A stretch of 64,000 nucleotides of DNA from Polyangiaceae bacterium (GTDB taxonomy: Bacteria; Myxococcota_A; Polyangia; Polyangiales; Polyangiaceae). A program made the translations under genes and the position numbers. Location of the stretch: contig JABFXY010000069.1 in assembly GCA_013361525.1 (NCBI GenBank), positions 1-64,000 of the forward strand. The letters are read 5' to 3'. The notes under the pieces are model-generated. The model did no database searches. It was not told where the DNA came from and saw only the letters and a list, made by a program, of their open reading frames with translations. The stretch's first letter is position 1. Each line of letters starts with the position of its first letter. Of this stretch, positions 50,946 through 60,781 are shown piece by piece.

Positions 50946-51653
50946 ATGAAGCTCGACGGACGCGTCATTGCGCTGACCGGTGCATCGGGAAACTTGGGGC
51001 ATGCGACGGCGAATGCCCTGCTCGAGCGAGGCGCGAGCCTGCTCCTGCTCGACCGGCATCCCGACCGGATGCGAGAGGCGTGGGGCCCGGCGATCGACGC
51101 CGGGCGCGCCCAGGCCTTCGCGGTGGACCTGTCCGACGAGGCGAGCGCGGTGAAGGCGCTCGGCGACGGCATCGCGAAGGCGGGCCGCTTCGACGGGCTG
51201 GTTTGCACGGTGGGCGGGTACAAATTCGCGACGACAGGCGAGACGGCGTGGACGGATTTCGCCGCGATGCTCGACGTCAACTTGAAGACGACGGTCGCGT
51301 GCACGCGCGCAGCCCTGCCTGCGCTCGCCGCGCGTGGCGGAGGCGCGATCGTGCACGTCGCGAGCCTCGCCGCCCTCGCAGGATCGACGGGCCACGCCGC
51401 CTATTCGGCGGCGAAGGCCGCGGTGCTTCGCTTCACCGAATCGGTCGCGGACGACGTCAAAGGGCAGGGGATCCGCGTGAACGCGATCCTCCCCGGGACG
51501 ATCGACACGCCGCAAAACCGAGCTTGGATGACCAAGGAGCAGGTGGACGTCGCGATCGATCCCGCGGCGATCGCCGACGTGATCGCGTTCCTGCTCTCCG
51601 ACGACGCGCGCGCCGTGACGGGCGCGTCGATCAAGATCACGGGGCGGCAGTAG
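50946..51653 (+). CDS. Short-chain dehydrogenase/reductase
   Basis: A 235-residue SDR. GASGNLGHATANALL is the cofactor loop, VCTVGGYKF replaces the usual NNAG, YSAAKAAVL is the catalytic YxxxK and IVHVASLAALAGS carries the Ser. Cofactor preference and substrate are unknown; the closest well-known type is the FabG-like reductases. The convergent aminopeptidase gene overlaps by 17 nt at the end. Start ATG 50946. Confidence 0.88.
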   Translation: MKLDGRVIALTGASGNLGHATANALLERGASLLLLDRHPDRMREAWGPAIDAGRAQAFAVDLSDEASAVKALGDGIAKAGRFDGLVCTVGGYKFATTGETAWTDFAAMLDVNLKTTVACTRAALPALAARGGGAIVHVASLAALAGSTGHAAYSAAKAAVLRFTESVADDVKGQGIRVNAILPGTIDTPQNRAWMTKEQVDVAIDPAAIADVIAFLLSDDARAVTGASIKITGRQ

Positions 51654-52752
51654 CTGCCGGCGGCGTCGCCGCGTCCGTTTGTTTTTTCTCTGCCTTGGGC
51701 GCGTCGGCCTTCGCTGCTTCGCGGCAACGCGCGCCGAGCTTCTTCACGATCGGCGTCAGGTCGCTCGCTTGAGGCTTCGGAAAGTCGGACTCCTTCACCG
51801 TCTGCGCGACCGACATCAGTCGCTTCAGATCGTTGCCGCACTCGACGAGGAGCGCGCCGAAGGCTTGCGAGCCGCCGTGGTAGGTGTCGTAGCCCGCGAG
51901 CGTTGCGTTGGTGATCGGTCGGCGAAATCGAAGCTCGGTGCGGAGGGCGTCGAGGTAGGCCGACTTCCGCGCGAGCTTGTCCTCGTCGCTCGCCTTGGTC
52001 GCGTAGAGGCGCTTCAAATCCTGATACGCCTCATGCAGGCGCTCCTGCGTCTTCTTCGCATACACCTCACCTTCCTCCCAAGTGACGATCTCTTGAGACG
52101 AGGGGCCGAACCGCTGCGTGAGGTAGTCGAGGGTCAAACGATCCCCGACGAAGGTCGCGAGGCCCTCGTTGAACTCCGATTGACCGGGCACATAGATCGT
52201 TGCGTGCACCGACTCGTGAAGGATCACGTTCGCGAGCTCGCCGTCGGCGTCGGGGGAATCTTCGATCATGCTGGAGAGCACGGGATCGTCGAACCACCCG
52301 AGCGTCGAGTACGCGGTGGATCCACGTACGTCGACGTCCCAGCCCTCCGCCTTCAGCCCCTCGGCTTGGGCACGCGCGAGGTGGTGATCGAACCAGCCGA
52401 GGTAGGGGACGCTGCCCACGATCGGGAATGCCCATCGCTTCGGCTCGAGTGACAACGGCGGCGCCGCGCTGACGACCCACACGACGTATCGCCCCGGAAG
52501 CTCGACGTAGTCCTCGTAGCTGTCGGTCGGGACGAGGCCCGACGTCGAAGCGAACGCTTTGATGCGCGGAACGTCGGCGAGAAGACGTCGTGTGTGGGCG
52601 TCGAGGTCGGGGTTTTCGACGGAAGACTCGATGCTGCGCGCGCGGCACAACAAGTCGAGCTGACCTTCACCGGCCTGCAGGAGATAGTCGAGCTCGAAGC
52701 AGCCTGCGCACGAGAGCGCGCAGGCCAACAGAGCCACGGTGGTGTGCTTCAC
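51637..52752 (-). CDS. Putative zinc aminopeptidase lipoprotein (PF10023 type)
   Basis: A 371-residue lipoprotein from GTG 52752. The signal MKHTTVALLACALSCAGC ends at a lipobox. PGRYVVWVVSAAPPLSLEPKRWAFPIVGSVPYLGWFD is the recognised start of the predicted aminopeptidase family (DUF2265/PF10023). ILHESVHATIYVPGQSEFNEGLATFVG supplies HExxH and the downstream Glu of a gluzincin-like zinc site. A Lys/Glu-rich tail ends it. It should cleave N-terminal residues in the periplasm. The GTG overlaps the stop of the transglutaminase-type gene, so both are coupled. Confidence 0.85.
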   Translation of the reverse strand: MKHTTVALLACALSCAGCFELDYLLQAGEGQLDLLCRARSIESSVENPDLDAHTRRLLADVPRIKAFASTSGLVPTDSYEDYVELPGRYVVWVVSAAPPLSLEPKRWAFPIVGSVPYLGWFDHHLARAQAEGLKAEGWDVDVRGSTAYSTLGWFDDPVLSSMIEDSPDADGELANVILHESVHATIYVPGQSEFNEGLATFVGDRLTLDYLTQRFGPSSQEIVTWEEGEVYAKKTQERLHEAYQDLKRLYATKASDEDKLARKSAYLDALRTELRFRRPITNATLAGYDTYHGGSQAFGALLVECGNDLKRLMSVAQTVKESDFPKPQASDLTPIVKKLGARCREAAKADAPKAEKKQTDAATPPAATAAP

Positions 52753-55700
52753 GGCTTCTTCGGCTTGTCCGCCTTCGGAGCCTTCTTCTCGGCCGGCTTC
52801 TCTGCCTTCGGTGCGGCCGGCTTGTCGGCCTTCGGTGCCGCCGGCTTGTCACCCTTCGGCTTGTCGGCTTTCGGAGCAGCCGCCTTGTCGGCCTTCGGCG
52901 GCGCCTCGGGCGCCGCGGCAGCAGCTGCGGCCGCTCCGCCTTGCGGCGCGAGGCGGACCATCTGGCGGATCAGCGTGTCCACGTTCTCGAGCCACTTTCG
53001 GAACGCGGGGTACTCCGCGACGGTGATGGTCGACTTGTCGAAGATGACCTCGGTCTCGATGACGACCGAACCACCGCCTTTGCCTTGTTTGAAGCTGACG
53101 CGCGCCGACCCGAAGGCTCCGCCCTTCGCTTCGCCGCCGGGCGGCAGCTCTTTGAAGGTGTAGCCCGCGGGCGCCTGGATCGTGATCGTCCTGCGCTCGT
53201 GGCTCGGGCCGAGGTACGGCGGGAGCAAGACCGGCAGCGTGCGTTTCGCGAGCGGCGCGTAGGTGCTCATGAAGCTGAAGCTGCCCATCGTCGGGACGGC
53301 GAGCTCGTCACCTTCTTTGCGCGCGAAGCCTTCCGCCTTCGCCGTGTAGCCGAGCGTGCCGTCGTCGGGCGAGTACTGCAGGTCGCCCTGCAGATCGACC
53401 GTCGGCATCCAGCGTCCGAGGTACTGCTCCACCCATTGCGCGCGCGCGTCGGGCTCGATGAGGTTGTTGCGGAGCTCGAAGGCCATGTCGCCGACGTGCT
53501 TCTCTTTGCCCTTCAGATCGGCGCGGCCGGTGGCGTCGAGCTTCACCGTCCACTCGAGGTTCGTCCCGTTGTCCGTCGGGCTCGAGCTCGGCGTGTCGAT
53601 GATCTTCGCTTCACCCTCGTAGACGAACAGCGCCTTCGCGCGCGCATCCATCGAAGGCAGAGGCCCGATGCGGCTCTGTGGGCTCGTCGCGTCGAGCCAC
53701 ATGCCCGGCGCGCCGTTCTTCCCAGGCAGATAGGCGATGCCGTGATCGAAGAACGGCACGGCCGCCTTCGTCCCCATCAGAACGCTCGGCATCGCGGTCA
53801 TGCGCGTCTGCACGAGCACGGGCGTCGCCTGCACACCGATCGATTTGAGGAGCGCGATGAGGAGGATCGCCTTGTCGTCGCAATCGCCCTGGCGGCGCGC
53901 GAGGAGCTGCTGCGGGCGGTTCGGAAGCCAGAACTCGCCGCTCATGTAGTTCACGTAGCGGATGTCGTCCGCGACGTAGTTGAACAAGGCATCGATCTTC
54001 TCGCGCTCGGTCTTCTTGCCCTTCGTCAGATCCGCGGCGAGCTGCTTCACCTGATCGTCGGGATCCGTCATCCCTTCGATCGCGGCGCGGTACCAGTTAC
54101 GGAAGTCGTCCCACGAGCGGAACGTCGAGCCGACGACGAGCGGCGTGAGCTCCGTCTGCGAGGGGGCGAGCGGCTCGTCCGCGACGATGGGCGGGTTTTC
54201 CCAGGTGTAGCGGACGACTCGATGGCCGTTCTCGATCTTGTCTTCGCTCTTTTCCGGCTTGCCGTTGATGACGTCGATGCCGAGCTGCGACTGCTCCGGC
54301 GACTCGACAATGACCTCGTTGAAGAGGACCGGGCGCGTGGTGGTCGAGCCGACGAAGTCGATGAAGTAAAACGGCGGGTCGCCGCGGCGGCCGACCGGTT
54401 GGCTCGTCCAGGAGCGAACCGCGAACTCGACGACGTCCCCCGTCTTGAGCTGCGGCCATTTGATGTACGCGCCGACCGAGCTCTGCTCGTCGGGCTGCGC
54501 GATCGTGCCGTCTTTGCGATGAACGCGCGCGAAGACGAGCTCGACCTGGTCACCCTCTTGCGGGATGTTCCGCTCGTAGAGCTCGTTCGGCGTGCGCGGC
54601 TCGACGACGATCTCGCGGGCCTGGTGGATGAGCTGCGAGACGCGCTTGTCCTTGTGGTACGTGACGATGCGCTGGAAATGCAGCGTCCGCTCGAAGACCT
54701 CGCCGACCTTCGCCGGGTTCTTCTTTGCGCGGTCGACGATCGTGGAGCCTTCGGCGAGGAACCGCTCGTCCTCACCCTTGGTCTTCGTCTCGCCTTTGCG
54801 ATCGTACGCACCGTCGCGGAACGCGATCTCCGCCTTCTTCTGCGGATCGCCCCGGCGTAGCGCGAGACCTCGCTGCCGAGCCTGCTGCGCGTAGCGCGCG
54901 TCGTCGGTGACCGGTTTTCCGGCCTTCTTTTCCTCGAGGAGGACGGCGTCCCGCGCCGAGGCGAGCGCCTCCCACGAATCGGGGAGGTTCGGCGCGACCT
55001 TCGTCGCGACGAAGGCCACTTCGCGCGCCCAGTTGTATCGGCCTCGTTGCTGCAGCGCGGCCGAGAGCGCGAGCAGGGTCCGCGCGCTCGTCGCGTGTGG
55101 GATCACTGCGGCGGTCGCGCGCTCGAACGCGGCGTTCCCGTCTTGAAGCGCGCTGTACGCGAAGCTCACGTCGCGGCCCGATGCGGCGACCTGTGCGAGA
55201 CGGCGCTGGAAGGCGGGCTTGAGCTCGGGCTTCGCGGCGGAGAAAGTGACGAGCTCGCGAAGCGTCGCGATCGGCACCTTTTGGCGAAGCTCGTCGTCGA
55301 TGGCGAGGAGCGCGTTCAACGCGTCGAGCTGCGACCGCGTCCTGCCGATCACGCCGGCGCGAAACACACGCGCTGCGACGTCTTTTTCGTCGGCGAAGGG
55401 CGCTTTGCTGGAGAGCCGCACGACCGCGTCGAGCGCCCCGCCCGTGAGGAGCGCCTCCGCGAGGCGACGCTGTGCGAACGAGGCCGTCCGCATGTCACCT
55501 TTCGCGATTCCCTTTTCGATCGCGAGGTTGAGCCACCCGCTCTTGTTCGCGCCGAACGCCGAGAGCCAACCGGCGATCGCAAGCTGATCGGGGGTGGCGT
55601 CCGGGTTCTTCGCGACGCGATCGAGCAGGCCCGGCGCACGCGGCGATCGGGTGTCGTCCGCGCCGGCGATCGTCCGCGCGATGGCGCCGATGATCGCGTG

Positions 55701-57167
55701 ATCGATCGATTTGGAGTCACCCTCGAGCGCTTGTTGAAGGAGCGTCTTCACGGCGCGCGCCTTCACCTTCGTCGTCGTCTTCGCGACCTCCGCCGTCTTC
55801 GGCGCGGGGCCTTTCACCTTCGCGGGCTTCGGCGCGGGAGGCGGCGGTGCTGCCGGTTTGTCTTTGCCGGCGCCCTTTCCTTTGGGGCCGGGCTTGTCGT
55901 CGGGGCCCGGCGGCGGCTCGGTCGGCGCTTGCGGGGGCGGCGAGAACGATTTCTTCGCGAGCGCCTCGGGGAGTGGCATTCCCTTCACGCGATCGTCGGG
56001 CAAACCTCGAAGGTCGCTCGACGCCTCGACGGGCAGCGGCGAGCCGTCCTCGTTCGTGAAACGAACGCGCACGCGACCTTCGTCGGCGAGCGGCGAAGAG
56101 CAGACCTTCACCGCGACCATGTGCGGACCGGCGTCGGGATCGATCGCGACCGCGAGACGATCGAGCGTCGCGCGCGGGTTCACGTCCTCGCTCCACGCGA
56201 CCGACTCGCCGTCCCAGATCAGACGCACGCTGCCCGACGCTGCGACGCGCACGACGACGGACTTCTGTGCATCGGGAAAGCTCACCTTCGACGCGACGTA
56301 GGTGCAGCTCTCGGTTCGCGGATGGATGTAGAGATCGAGCGGAACACCGTACGCGGTGACCCAGTCCGGCAACGCGCGCCGCGGACGAACCTCGAAGTCA
56401 CCCCACGAGTAGTCTGCGTTGGCGTCGGCGAACGACGCGCCGTCGGCCTCGGGGCCTTCGCGTCGAGCCATGCCGCCTCCCGGATCTTGGAGAGGCCCGA
56501 TGACGGTGTACGCGCGAACGAGGCCCGTCGGATCTTTCGGTACGTCGAAGCTCGCCTTTGCCCAGCCTTCCCAGGTGCGACCGAACGGCGTCGGCGTGAA
56601 GAGCTGCGCGAGGAAACCCGCCTCGTAGCCGACGGGACCGCCGGTCTTCGCGAGGCTCTGGAACGACTTGATCACCTCGCCCGGGGGCGCGTGATCGATC
56701 ATCGACGCTGCGATCAGAAGACCCGCGAGCGCATCGTCGCCGCCCGCTTCCGCTCGCTTGATTCCGAGCTTGGCGATTGCGTCGGGCGTCGAGTCGACCC
56801 AGCGGTCGACGCCCGAGAGCTTGCCGGTGGTGGTCGGCGGAGGCGGCGCGTCGGGCGGCGCAGGCTTGCCCGCCTTCGGATCCGCAGGCGGCGCAGGGTC
56901 CTTCTTCGGCGGCTTGCCCGGATCGGCGGGCTTCTTCGGATCCGGCTTTTTGTCCGGTGCCTTCTTCGGATCCGGCGACTTCTTGGGATCAGCGGGCTTC
57001 TTGGGATCGGCCGGCTTCTTGGGATCAGCGGGCTTCTTCGGTTCGGTTTTCTTGGGCTGGCCCTGCGCAAACGCGACGTGGGCGACGGGGGCCAGCGCGA
57101 GCGCCGCGGCCAAGAGGCCTGCTGCGAACCGCGGGAGCGTTTGGTGAGACGGGCGACGAGAGCGCAT
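52749..57167 (-). CDS. Very long exported transglutaminase-like/DUF3857 protein with Lys-Pro-Ala tails
   Basis: A 1472-residue protein. From ATG 57167 (GGAG at 10 nt) the signal RFAAGLLAAALALAPVAHVAFAQ is followed by a KPADPKK-type repeat (about residues 25-80). Next are a large helical region (80-900; tetratricopeptide-like helices), a DUF3857 domain (about 900-1060) and a transglutaminase core with Cys in RQGDCDDKAILL, His in FFDHGIAYL and Asp in MWLDATSPQ. A beta-rich end follows, then a second Lys/Ala/Pro tail with repeated KADKPAAPKAEK. The Cys-His-Asp triad is complete, so a protease or transglutaminase activity is plausible. The Lys-rich tails could bind the cell surface or DNA. Coupled to the aminopeptidase. 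Confidence 0.85.
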   Translation of the reverse strand: MRSRRPSHQTLPRFAAGLLAAALALAPVAHVAFAQGQPKKTEPKKPADPKKPADPKKPADPKKSPDPKKAPDKKPDPKKPADPGKPPKKDPAPPADPKAGKPAPPDAPPPPTTTGKLSGVDRWVDSTPDAIAKLGIKRAEAGGDDALAGLLIAASMIDHAPPGEVIKSFQSLAKTGGPVGYEAGFLAQLFTPTPFGRTWEGWAKASFDVPKDPTGLVRAYTVIGPLQDPGGGMARREGPEADGASFADANADYSWGDFEVRPRRALPDWVTAYGVPLDLYIHPRTESCTYVASKVSFPDAQKSVVVRVAASGSVRLIWDGESVAWSEDVNPRATLDRLAVAIDPDAGPHMVAVKVCSSPLADEGRVRVRFTNEDGSPLPVEASSDLRGLPDDRVKGMPLPEALAKKSFSPPPQAPTEPPPGPDDKPGPKGKGAGKDKPAAPPPPAPKPAKVKGPAPKTAEVAKTTTKVKARAVKTLLQQALEGDSKSIDHAIIGAIARTIAGADDTRSPRAPGLLDRVAKNPDATPDQLAIAGWLSAFGANKSGWLNLAIEKGIAKGDMRTASFAQRRLAEALLTGGALDAVVRLSSKAPFADEKDVAARVFRAGVIGRTRSQLDALNALLAIDDELRQKVPIATLRELVTFSAAKPELKPAFQRRLAQVAASGRDVSFAYSALQDGNAAFERATAAVIPHATSARTLLALSAALQQRGRYNWAREVAFVATKVAPNLPDSWEALASARDAVLLEEKKAGKPVTDDARYAQQARQRGLALRRGDPQKKAEIAFRDGAYDRKGETKTKGEDERFLAEGSTIVDRAKKNPAKVGEVFERTLHFQRIVTYHKDKRVSQLIHQAREIVVEPRTPNELYERNIPQEGDQVELVFARVHRKDGTIAQPDEQSSVGAYIKWPQLKTGDVVEFAVRSWTSQPVGRRGDPPFYFIDFVGSTTTRPVLFNEVIVESPEQSQLGIDVINGKPEKSEDKIENGHRVVRYTWENPPIVADEPLAPSQTELTPLVVGSTFRSWDDFRNWYRAAIEGMTDPDDQVKQLAADLTKGKKTEREKIDALFNYVADDIRYVNYMSGEFWLPNRPQQLLARRQGDCDDKAILLIALLKSIGVQATPVLVQTRMTAMPSVLMGTKAAVPFFDHGIAYLPGKNGAPGMWLDATSPQSRIGPLPSMDARAKALFVYEGEAKIIDTPSSSPTDNGTNLEWTVKLDATGRADLKGKEKHVGDMAFELRNNLIEPDARAQWVEQYLGRWMPTVDLQGDLQYSPDDGTLGYTAKAEGFARKEGDELAVPTMGSFSFMSTYAPLAKRTLPVLLPPYLGPSHERRTITIQAPAGYTFKELPPGGEAKGGAFGSARVSFKQGKGGGSVVIETEVIFDKSTITVAEYPAFRKWLENVDTLIRQMVRLAPQGGAAAAAAAAPEAPPKADKAAAPKADKPKGDKPAAPKADKPAAPKAEKPAEKKAPKADKPKKP

Positions 57168-57307
57168 CCTGATCTCCTGGGAGTCCTGGCAGGCGGCAAA
57201 CATTCCGCATGCAAGCCCTCCGCTAGTGCGCGGACGTCGGACACCCGCGCGCTCCGGAGCCTAGCAAGCTCCAGGACAAGCGTCAGGCCGGCACGTTCCC
57301 GGGATGC

Positions 57308-57766
57308 TCAGGATCCGGCGGACGCCCGTTCGCGCGACAGCATCGCGAGCCGGGTCATCACGCCGTCGGTGACGCTGGAGAGCACCTGTCGCTCGAGCTG
57401 CTTCTTCTTGTCCGGCTTGCCGCCGAAAGAGAGACGGCTCTTCGCGCTGCCGCCACCTTTCAGCTTGCCGACGAGCGTGCAGCTGACGCGCAGCAGGCCG
57501 TCCGACTCGACGACGCTCAGCTCTTTGACGACCAGGGTCACCTCGACGCGGTCCACCTTGCCGAAATCGAGGTGCTTCGCTGCTTGATGTGCGAAGCGGC
57601 GGAGCGTCGTCTGCAGCTGTTTGTCGCGCTGCTTGGTCGTCGAGACGCTCTTCGTGAGCTCGACCGCCGCGACATCGACCTTCGCCTTCTTGGCGTGGGC
57701 GGTCGAGGCGACGAAGGACAGCGACAGCGTCAACGCCACCGCCATGACGAGGCGGACGATCCACAT
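57308..57766 (-). CDS. Small periplasmic protein of unknown function
   Basis: A 152-residue exported protein. Signal MWIVRLVMAVALTLSLSFVASTAHA precedes a globular domain with VDVAAVELTKSVSTT, a strand-rich centre (VEVTLVVKELSVVESDGLLRV) and a Lys-rich helix GGKPDKKKQLERQVLSSV. No Cys beyond one in VSCTLVG. I recognise no family. It is the next gene upstream of the transglutaminase-like gene in the same direction, 140 nt apart, and may be cotranscribed. Confidence 0.7.
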   Translation of the reverse strand: MWIVRLVMAVALTLSLSFVASTAHAKKAKVDVAAVELTKSVSTTKQRDKQLQTTLRRFAHQAAKHLDFGKVDRVEVTLVVKELSVVESDGLLRVSCTLVGKLKGGGSAKSRLSFGGKPDKKKQLERQVLSSVTDGVMTRLAMLSRERASAGS

Positions 57767-57822
57767 TCGCGCTTCCTACCGGGCCCGCGACAATCGGGCC
57801 AAAACTCCGGACCCGCCGACGA

Positions 57823-58251
57823 TCAGTGCATCGTCTCTTCCATGAGCTCGCGCCAGTCGTCGTTGTCGAGCTCCGGGTAGATGTAGTCGCCCTCGAAGTT
57901 CGTATGGTGGAGCATCAGGCGCGCGACCTCGAACACCAGCTCCGCGACCTCGCGCGTCGGATCGGCGCCGGAGCCCTCGAGCTCCGTCCGCTTCTCGCGG
58001 ATGGCCTCGTGGTGTTTACGCGCGACCTGAACCTCCGGGAGGAGCCCTCGATCCTCGAGCTTCGGGAAGAGGCACCTCTCCTCGTACTCCATGTGCCGCT
58101 CCATCGGGCCGTGGAGGAATGCGATGAGGCTCTGGCGTTCGGCAGCTGCTTCTTCCGTCGATCGATTCGCGACGTTCATGAGGTGCCGGGCCATGGCCCG
58201 AGCCGCATCCTCCTCCGAGAAGAGCTCGGAGAGCACTTTGTCGTAGTCCAC
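57823..58251 (-). CDS. Hemerythrin HHE-domain protein
   Basis: A 142-residue protein from GTG 58251 with GGAAGGA upstream; the open frame continues to 58473 with unrelated sequence. Four helices carry His/Glu pairs: ARAMARHLMNVAN, MERHMEYEERCLFP, ARKHHEAIREK and LMLHHTNFEGDYIYPEL. That matches the HHE cation-binding family, which holds a di-iron centre and binds oxygen or nitric oxide or stores iron. It is probably cytoplasmic. Upstream, a 251-bp gap separates it from the divergent kinase gene. Confidence 0.88.
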   Translation of the reverse strand: MDYDKVLSELFSEEDAARAMARHLMNVANRSTEEAAAERQSLIAFLHGPMERHMEYEERCLFPKLEDRGLLPEVQVARKHHEAIREKRTELEGSGADPTREVAELVFEVARLMLHHTNFEGDYIYPELDNDDWRELMEETMH

Positions 58252-58502
58252 GCAGACGTCCTTCCGCCGGATCAATCGCGTAGCACTGGACGGTCGACGA
58301 CGAAACAAGGAGGAAGGGCACCACCTCACCAAAACTCGCCGTCGCTCCCGTTTACGAATCGGACTGGTCGAAAAGCGACGCTGCGTTGGCTCGGCCGGCG
58401 AAACCTTGATACGACCGTCACCGGACCGAAACGTTGATGCGACGTTGAGCGCGGAGTTTGGTACCGTACGCAAGGGGACTTTCTGAAGGTCGGGTCTCTC
58501 GG

Positions 58503-60329
58503 GTGATAGCAGCTGGGCAAGTCCTGAACGGTCGGTACAAGCTCCTTCGACCCCTCGGTCAGGGATCCCAGGCCTTTGTGTGGGTTGCGGAGCACCTCGC
58601 GCTCGGTTCGCAGGTGGCCGTCAAGCTCATCGATCCCGAGCTCGCGAAGCAGGAGGACGCACGCGAACGCTTCGCTCGTGAAGCGACCGCGGCCGCGAAG
58701 CTGCGCAGCGCGCACGTCGTCCACATCCTCGATCACGGCATCGAGGCCGATCAGCCCTTCATCGTGATGGAGCTGCTCGAGGGCGAAGACCTGTTCGATC
58801 GGCTCGAGCGGAGAAAGAAGCTCACGCTCGCCGAGACGTCGAAGATCATCACGCAGGTCGCGCGTGCGCTGATGCGCGCGCACGCCGAAGGGATCATCCA
58901 CCGCGATCTCAAACCGGAGAACGTCTTCCTCACGAGGAACGAAGACGACGAGCTCGCGAAGGTTCTCGACTTCGGCGTCGCGAAGGTGACGACGCCGGCG
59001 AAGGCCGTGATGGTGCGCACCGGTGTCGGTACGCTCATCGGCACGCCGCATTACATGAGCCCCGAGCAAGTCAAAGGGCTCACCGAGATCGACCATCGAT
59101 CCGACCTCTGGTCGCTGGGCGTCATCACCTACCAGTGCGTCACGGGGCAATTGCCGTTCGACAGCGAAGGCGTCGGCGACCTGCTGATCCGCATCACGAT
59201 GAGCCAGCCGGCCATCCCCTCGTCGCTGAACCCGGACCTGCCGCCCGCGTTCGATGCGTGGTTCAAGAAGGCGTGCGCGAAAGACCCGGATGATCGCTTC
59301 GAGACCTCGCGCGAGATGGCCGACGCCCTCGCGAAGGTGATCGGCGCGCCACAGCCTCCGGTCTCGCAACCCGGCCGGGTCCTCGTGAACCTCGCCGACA
59401 GCCCCGATCTCGACTGGGGCAGCCTCGCCGGCGTGCGCATTCCGATCCCGCCTCGCAAGTCGGCACCGCCGCCTTCGAACGGCGAGGCGAGCGACACGGC
59501 GAGCCCGAGCTCCCGCAAGGGCTCACCCGGTGCGCCCGCATCGCCGCGTCTCGGCGCGCGCCTGGCATCGCGCCTTCCGACGCTCGATGCGCCCGAGGAG
59601 GAAGCCGAGATCGTCGAGATCGTCGAAGCCGGCCGCTCGATACCTCCGCCGAGTGTACCTCCGCCCGGTGCTTCGCTGCAGTCCTCTGCCTCGGCGGCAC
59701 CCGTTTCGGAGAGCGCGCCAGCTTCACAGCGAACCCCGCCTCCTGCATCGGTGCGCTCGTCGCCCGTGTCGTCGTCGAGCGCAGCGGTGCCTCCCGCTTT
59801 CGACAGCTCGAACAGCGGCGCGTCGAATCCGTTCCTCGAGCCGATCCCGCCGTCGCGACGCATGCCGTCGAGCGGGCGCGGCCTGCAGAGCACGGTCACC
59901 GGGCTCGCATCGAACCATCAGCCATCTCTCGAGTTCGAGCCCGAGCTCGAGAATCCGCGCCGCCGTCGCGCAACGTGGATCGTTGCGATGGGCATCGCCG
60001 CCGCAGCCATCGGGATCACGGTCGGCGTGATTCGGTCGCGGGGTGGGTTCGACGAGCTCACCGGCAACGCGGGTGCGGCGCCGAAGACCGAGGCGACGCA
60101 GTCGGCGTCGAACTCACGTGAGCCGGCGAAGCCCGTGCTCGGCTCGCCTCCGCCCGTGCTCGCATCGTCCGGTTCAGCCTCGAGCTCGGCCGAGGCGTTC
60201 GACCCCATGGTGACGAAGAAGCCGACCAAGCCGAGTGCTGCCCCGGTTCTTCAGCGCCCGTTCAAGCGACCCGACGAAGACGGCGTGCTCGTGCTGCCGA
60301 CACCGGAACGAGAAGTGCCGGCGCATTGA
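58503..60329 (+). CDS. Eukaryote-like Ser/Thr protein kinase with membrane anchor
   Basis: A 608-residue kinase from GTG 58503 (an upstream TTG at 58458 is possible). Kinase motifs are present: GQGSQAFVWVAEH (P loop), VAVKLID (Lys), HRDLKPENVFL, DFGVAK (DFG) and SPEQVKG with DLWSLGV. After residue 280 comes a Pro/Ser-rich linker (about 285-490), a membrane helix ATWIVAMGIAAAAIGITVGVI (about 502-522) and a short extracytoplasmic tail. It phosphorylates proteins on Ser/Thr, sensing outside through the tail. Myxobacteria contain dozens of such kinases. No cognate phosphatase is adjacent. Confidence 0.93.
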   Translation: MIAAGQVLNGRYKLLRPLGQGSQAFVWVAEHLALGSQVAVKLIDPELAKQEDARERFAREATAAAKLRSAHVVHILDHGIEADQPFIVMELLEGEDLFDRLERRKKLTLAETSKIITQVARALMRAHAEGIIHRDLKPENVFLTRNEDDELAKVLDFGVAKVTTPAKAVMVRTGVGTLIGTPHYMSPEQVKGLTEIDHRSDLWSLGVITYQCVTGQLPFDSEGVGDLLIRITMSQPAIPSSLNPDLPPAFDAWFKKACAKDPDDRFETSREMADALAKVIGAPQPPVSQPGRVLVNLADSPDLDWGSLAGVRIPIPPRKSAPPPSNGEASDTASPSSRKGSPGAPASPRLGARLASRLPTLDAPEEEAEIVEIVEAGRSIPPPSVPPPGASLQSSASAAPVSESAPASQRTPPPASVRSSPVSSSSAAVPPAFDSSNSGASNPFLEPIPPSRRMPSSGRGLQSTVTGLASNHQPSLEFEPELENPRRRRATWIVAMGIAAAAIGITVGVIRSRGGFDELTGNAGAAPKTEATQSASNSREPAKPVLGSPPPVLASSGSASSSAEAFDPMVTKKPTKPSAAPVLQRPFKRPDEDGVLVLPTPEREVPAH

Positions 60330-60448
60330 GTTGAGCGACTCGGAGACGAGGATGCCGAGTCCTGTGGCCCGCGCGGTCGGAATCAGCGAATCGAACCGTC
60401 GCCGTGCGCTACGAGACCGCTGCGAGCCCGATGTTCACCTGGTCGTTT

Positions 60449-60694
60449 TCAGTTGAGGAGCTTCTTGGAGAGCTGCCGTACGGCGTCTTCGCACGCCTGC
60501 TCGACTGCGGCGAGCATCGGGGCAGACTCGTCCTTCTCCTTCACGAGGATCGCGTAGCTGTTTCCCTCCATCGCAAACTTAGCAAGATGGGAATCGCATG
60601 AGTGATCCGGAGCCTTGCGGACGGGCACCCGGACTTCCATCGAGCCGACTCGCAGCTCTACGAAACCTAGAAGCTCCGCTTGAACGATTGTCAT
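60449..60694 (-). CDS. Small conserved protein of unknown function
   Basis: An 81-residue protein from ATG 60694 (MTIVQAELLGFVELRVGSMEV). The chain has a strand-rich beginning, a CDSHL pair with His, and a C-terminal helix MLAAVEQACEDAVRQLSKKLL. I recognise no family. It lies in the gap between the kinase and the hybrid kinase on the opposite strand, so its reality rests on composition and the clean helix. No signal or membrane segment. Confidence 0.55.
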   Translation of the reverse strand: MTIVQAELLGFVELRVGSMEVRVPVRKAPDHSCDSHLAKFAMEGNSYAILVKEKDESAPMLAAVEQACEDAVRQLSKKLLN

Positions 60695-60781
60695 GGCCAC
60701 CACCATTGGAAGTCGGGCCTAAACCCGGCTTTCTCGAGGGGATTCATCGAATCTGAAGTTCAAGGTAAGGCATATGTCAGT

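Noticed and set aside
52590-54860. 756-codon plus-strand frame inside the transglutaminase-type gene
   Set aside because: It is a shadow of the minus-strand gene; the conserved triad and signal peptide are on the minus strand.
55047-57587. 846-codon plus-strand frame opposite the transglutaminase-type gene
   Set aside because: It has the same shadow character, with no domain and extreme Arg content.
57782-57800. GGCCCG-N7-CGGGCC hairpin between the small periplasmic gene and the hemerythrin gene
   Set aside because: No T-tract follows on either strand, so a terminator call was not supported.
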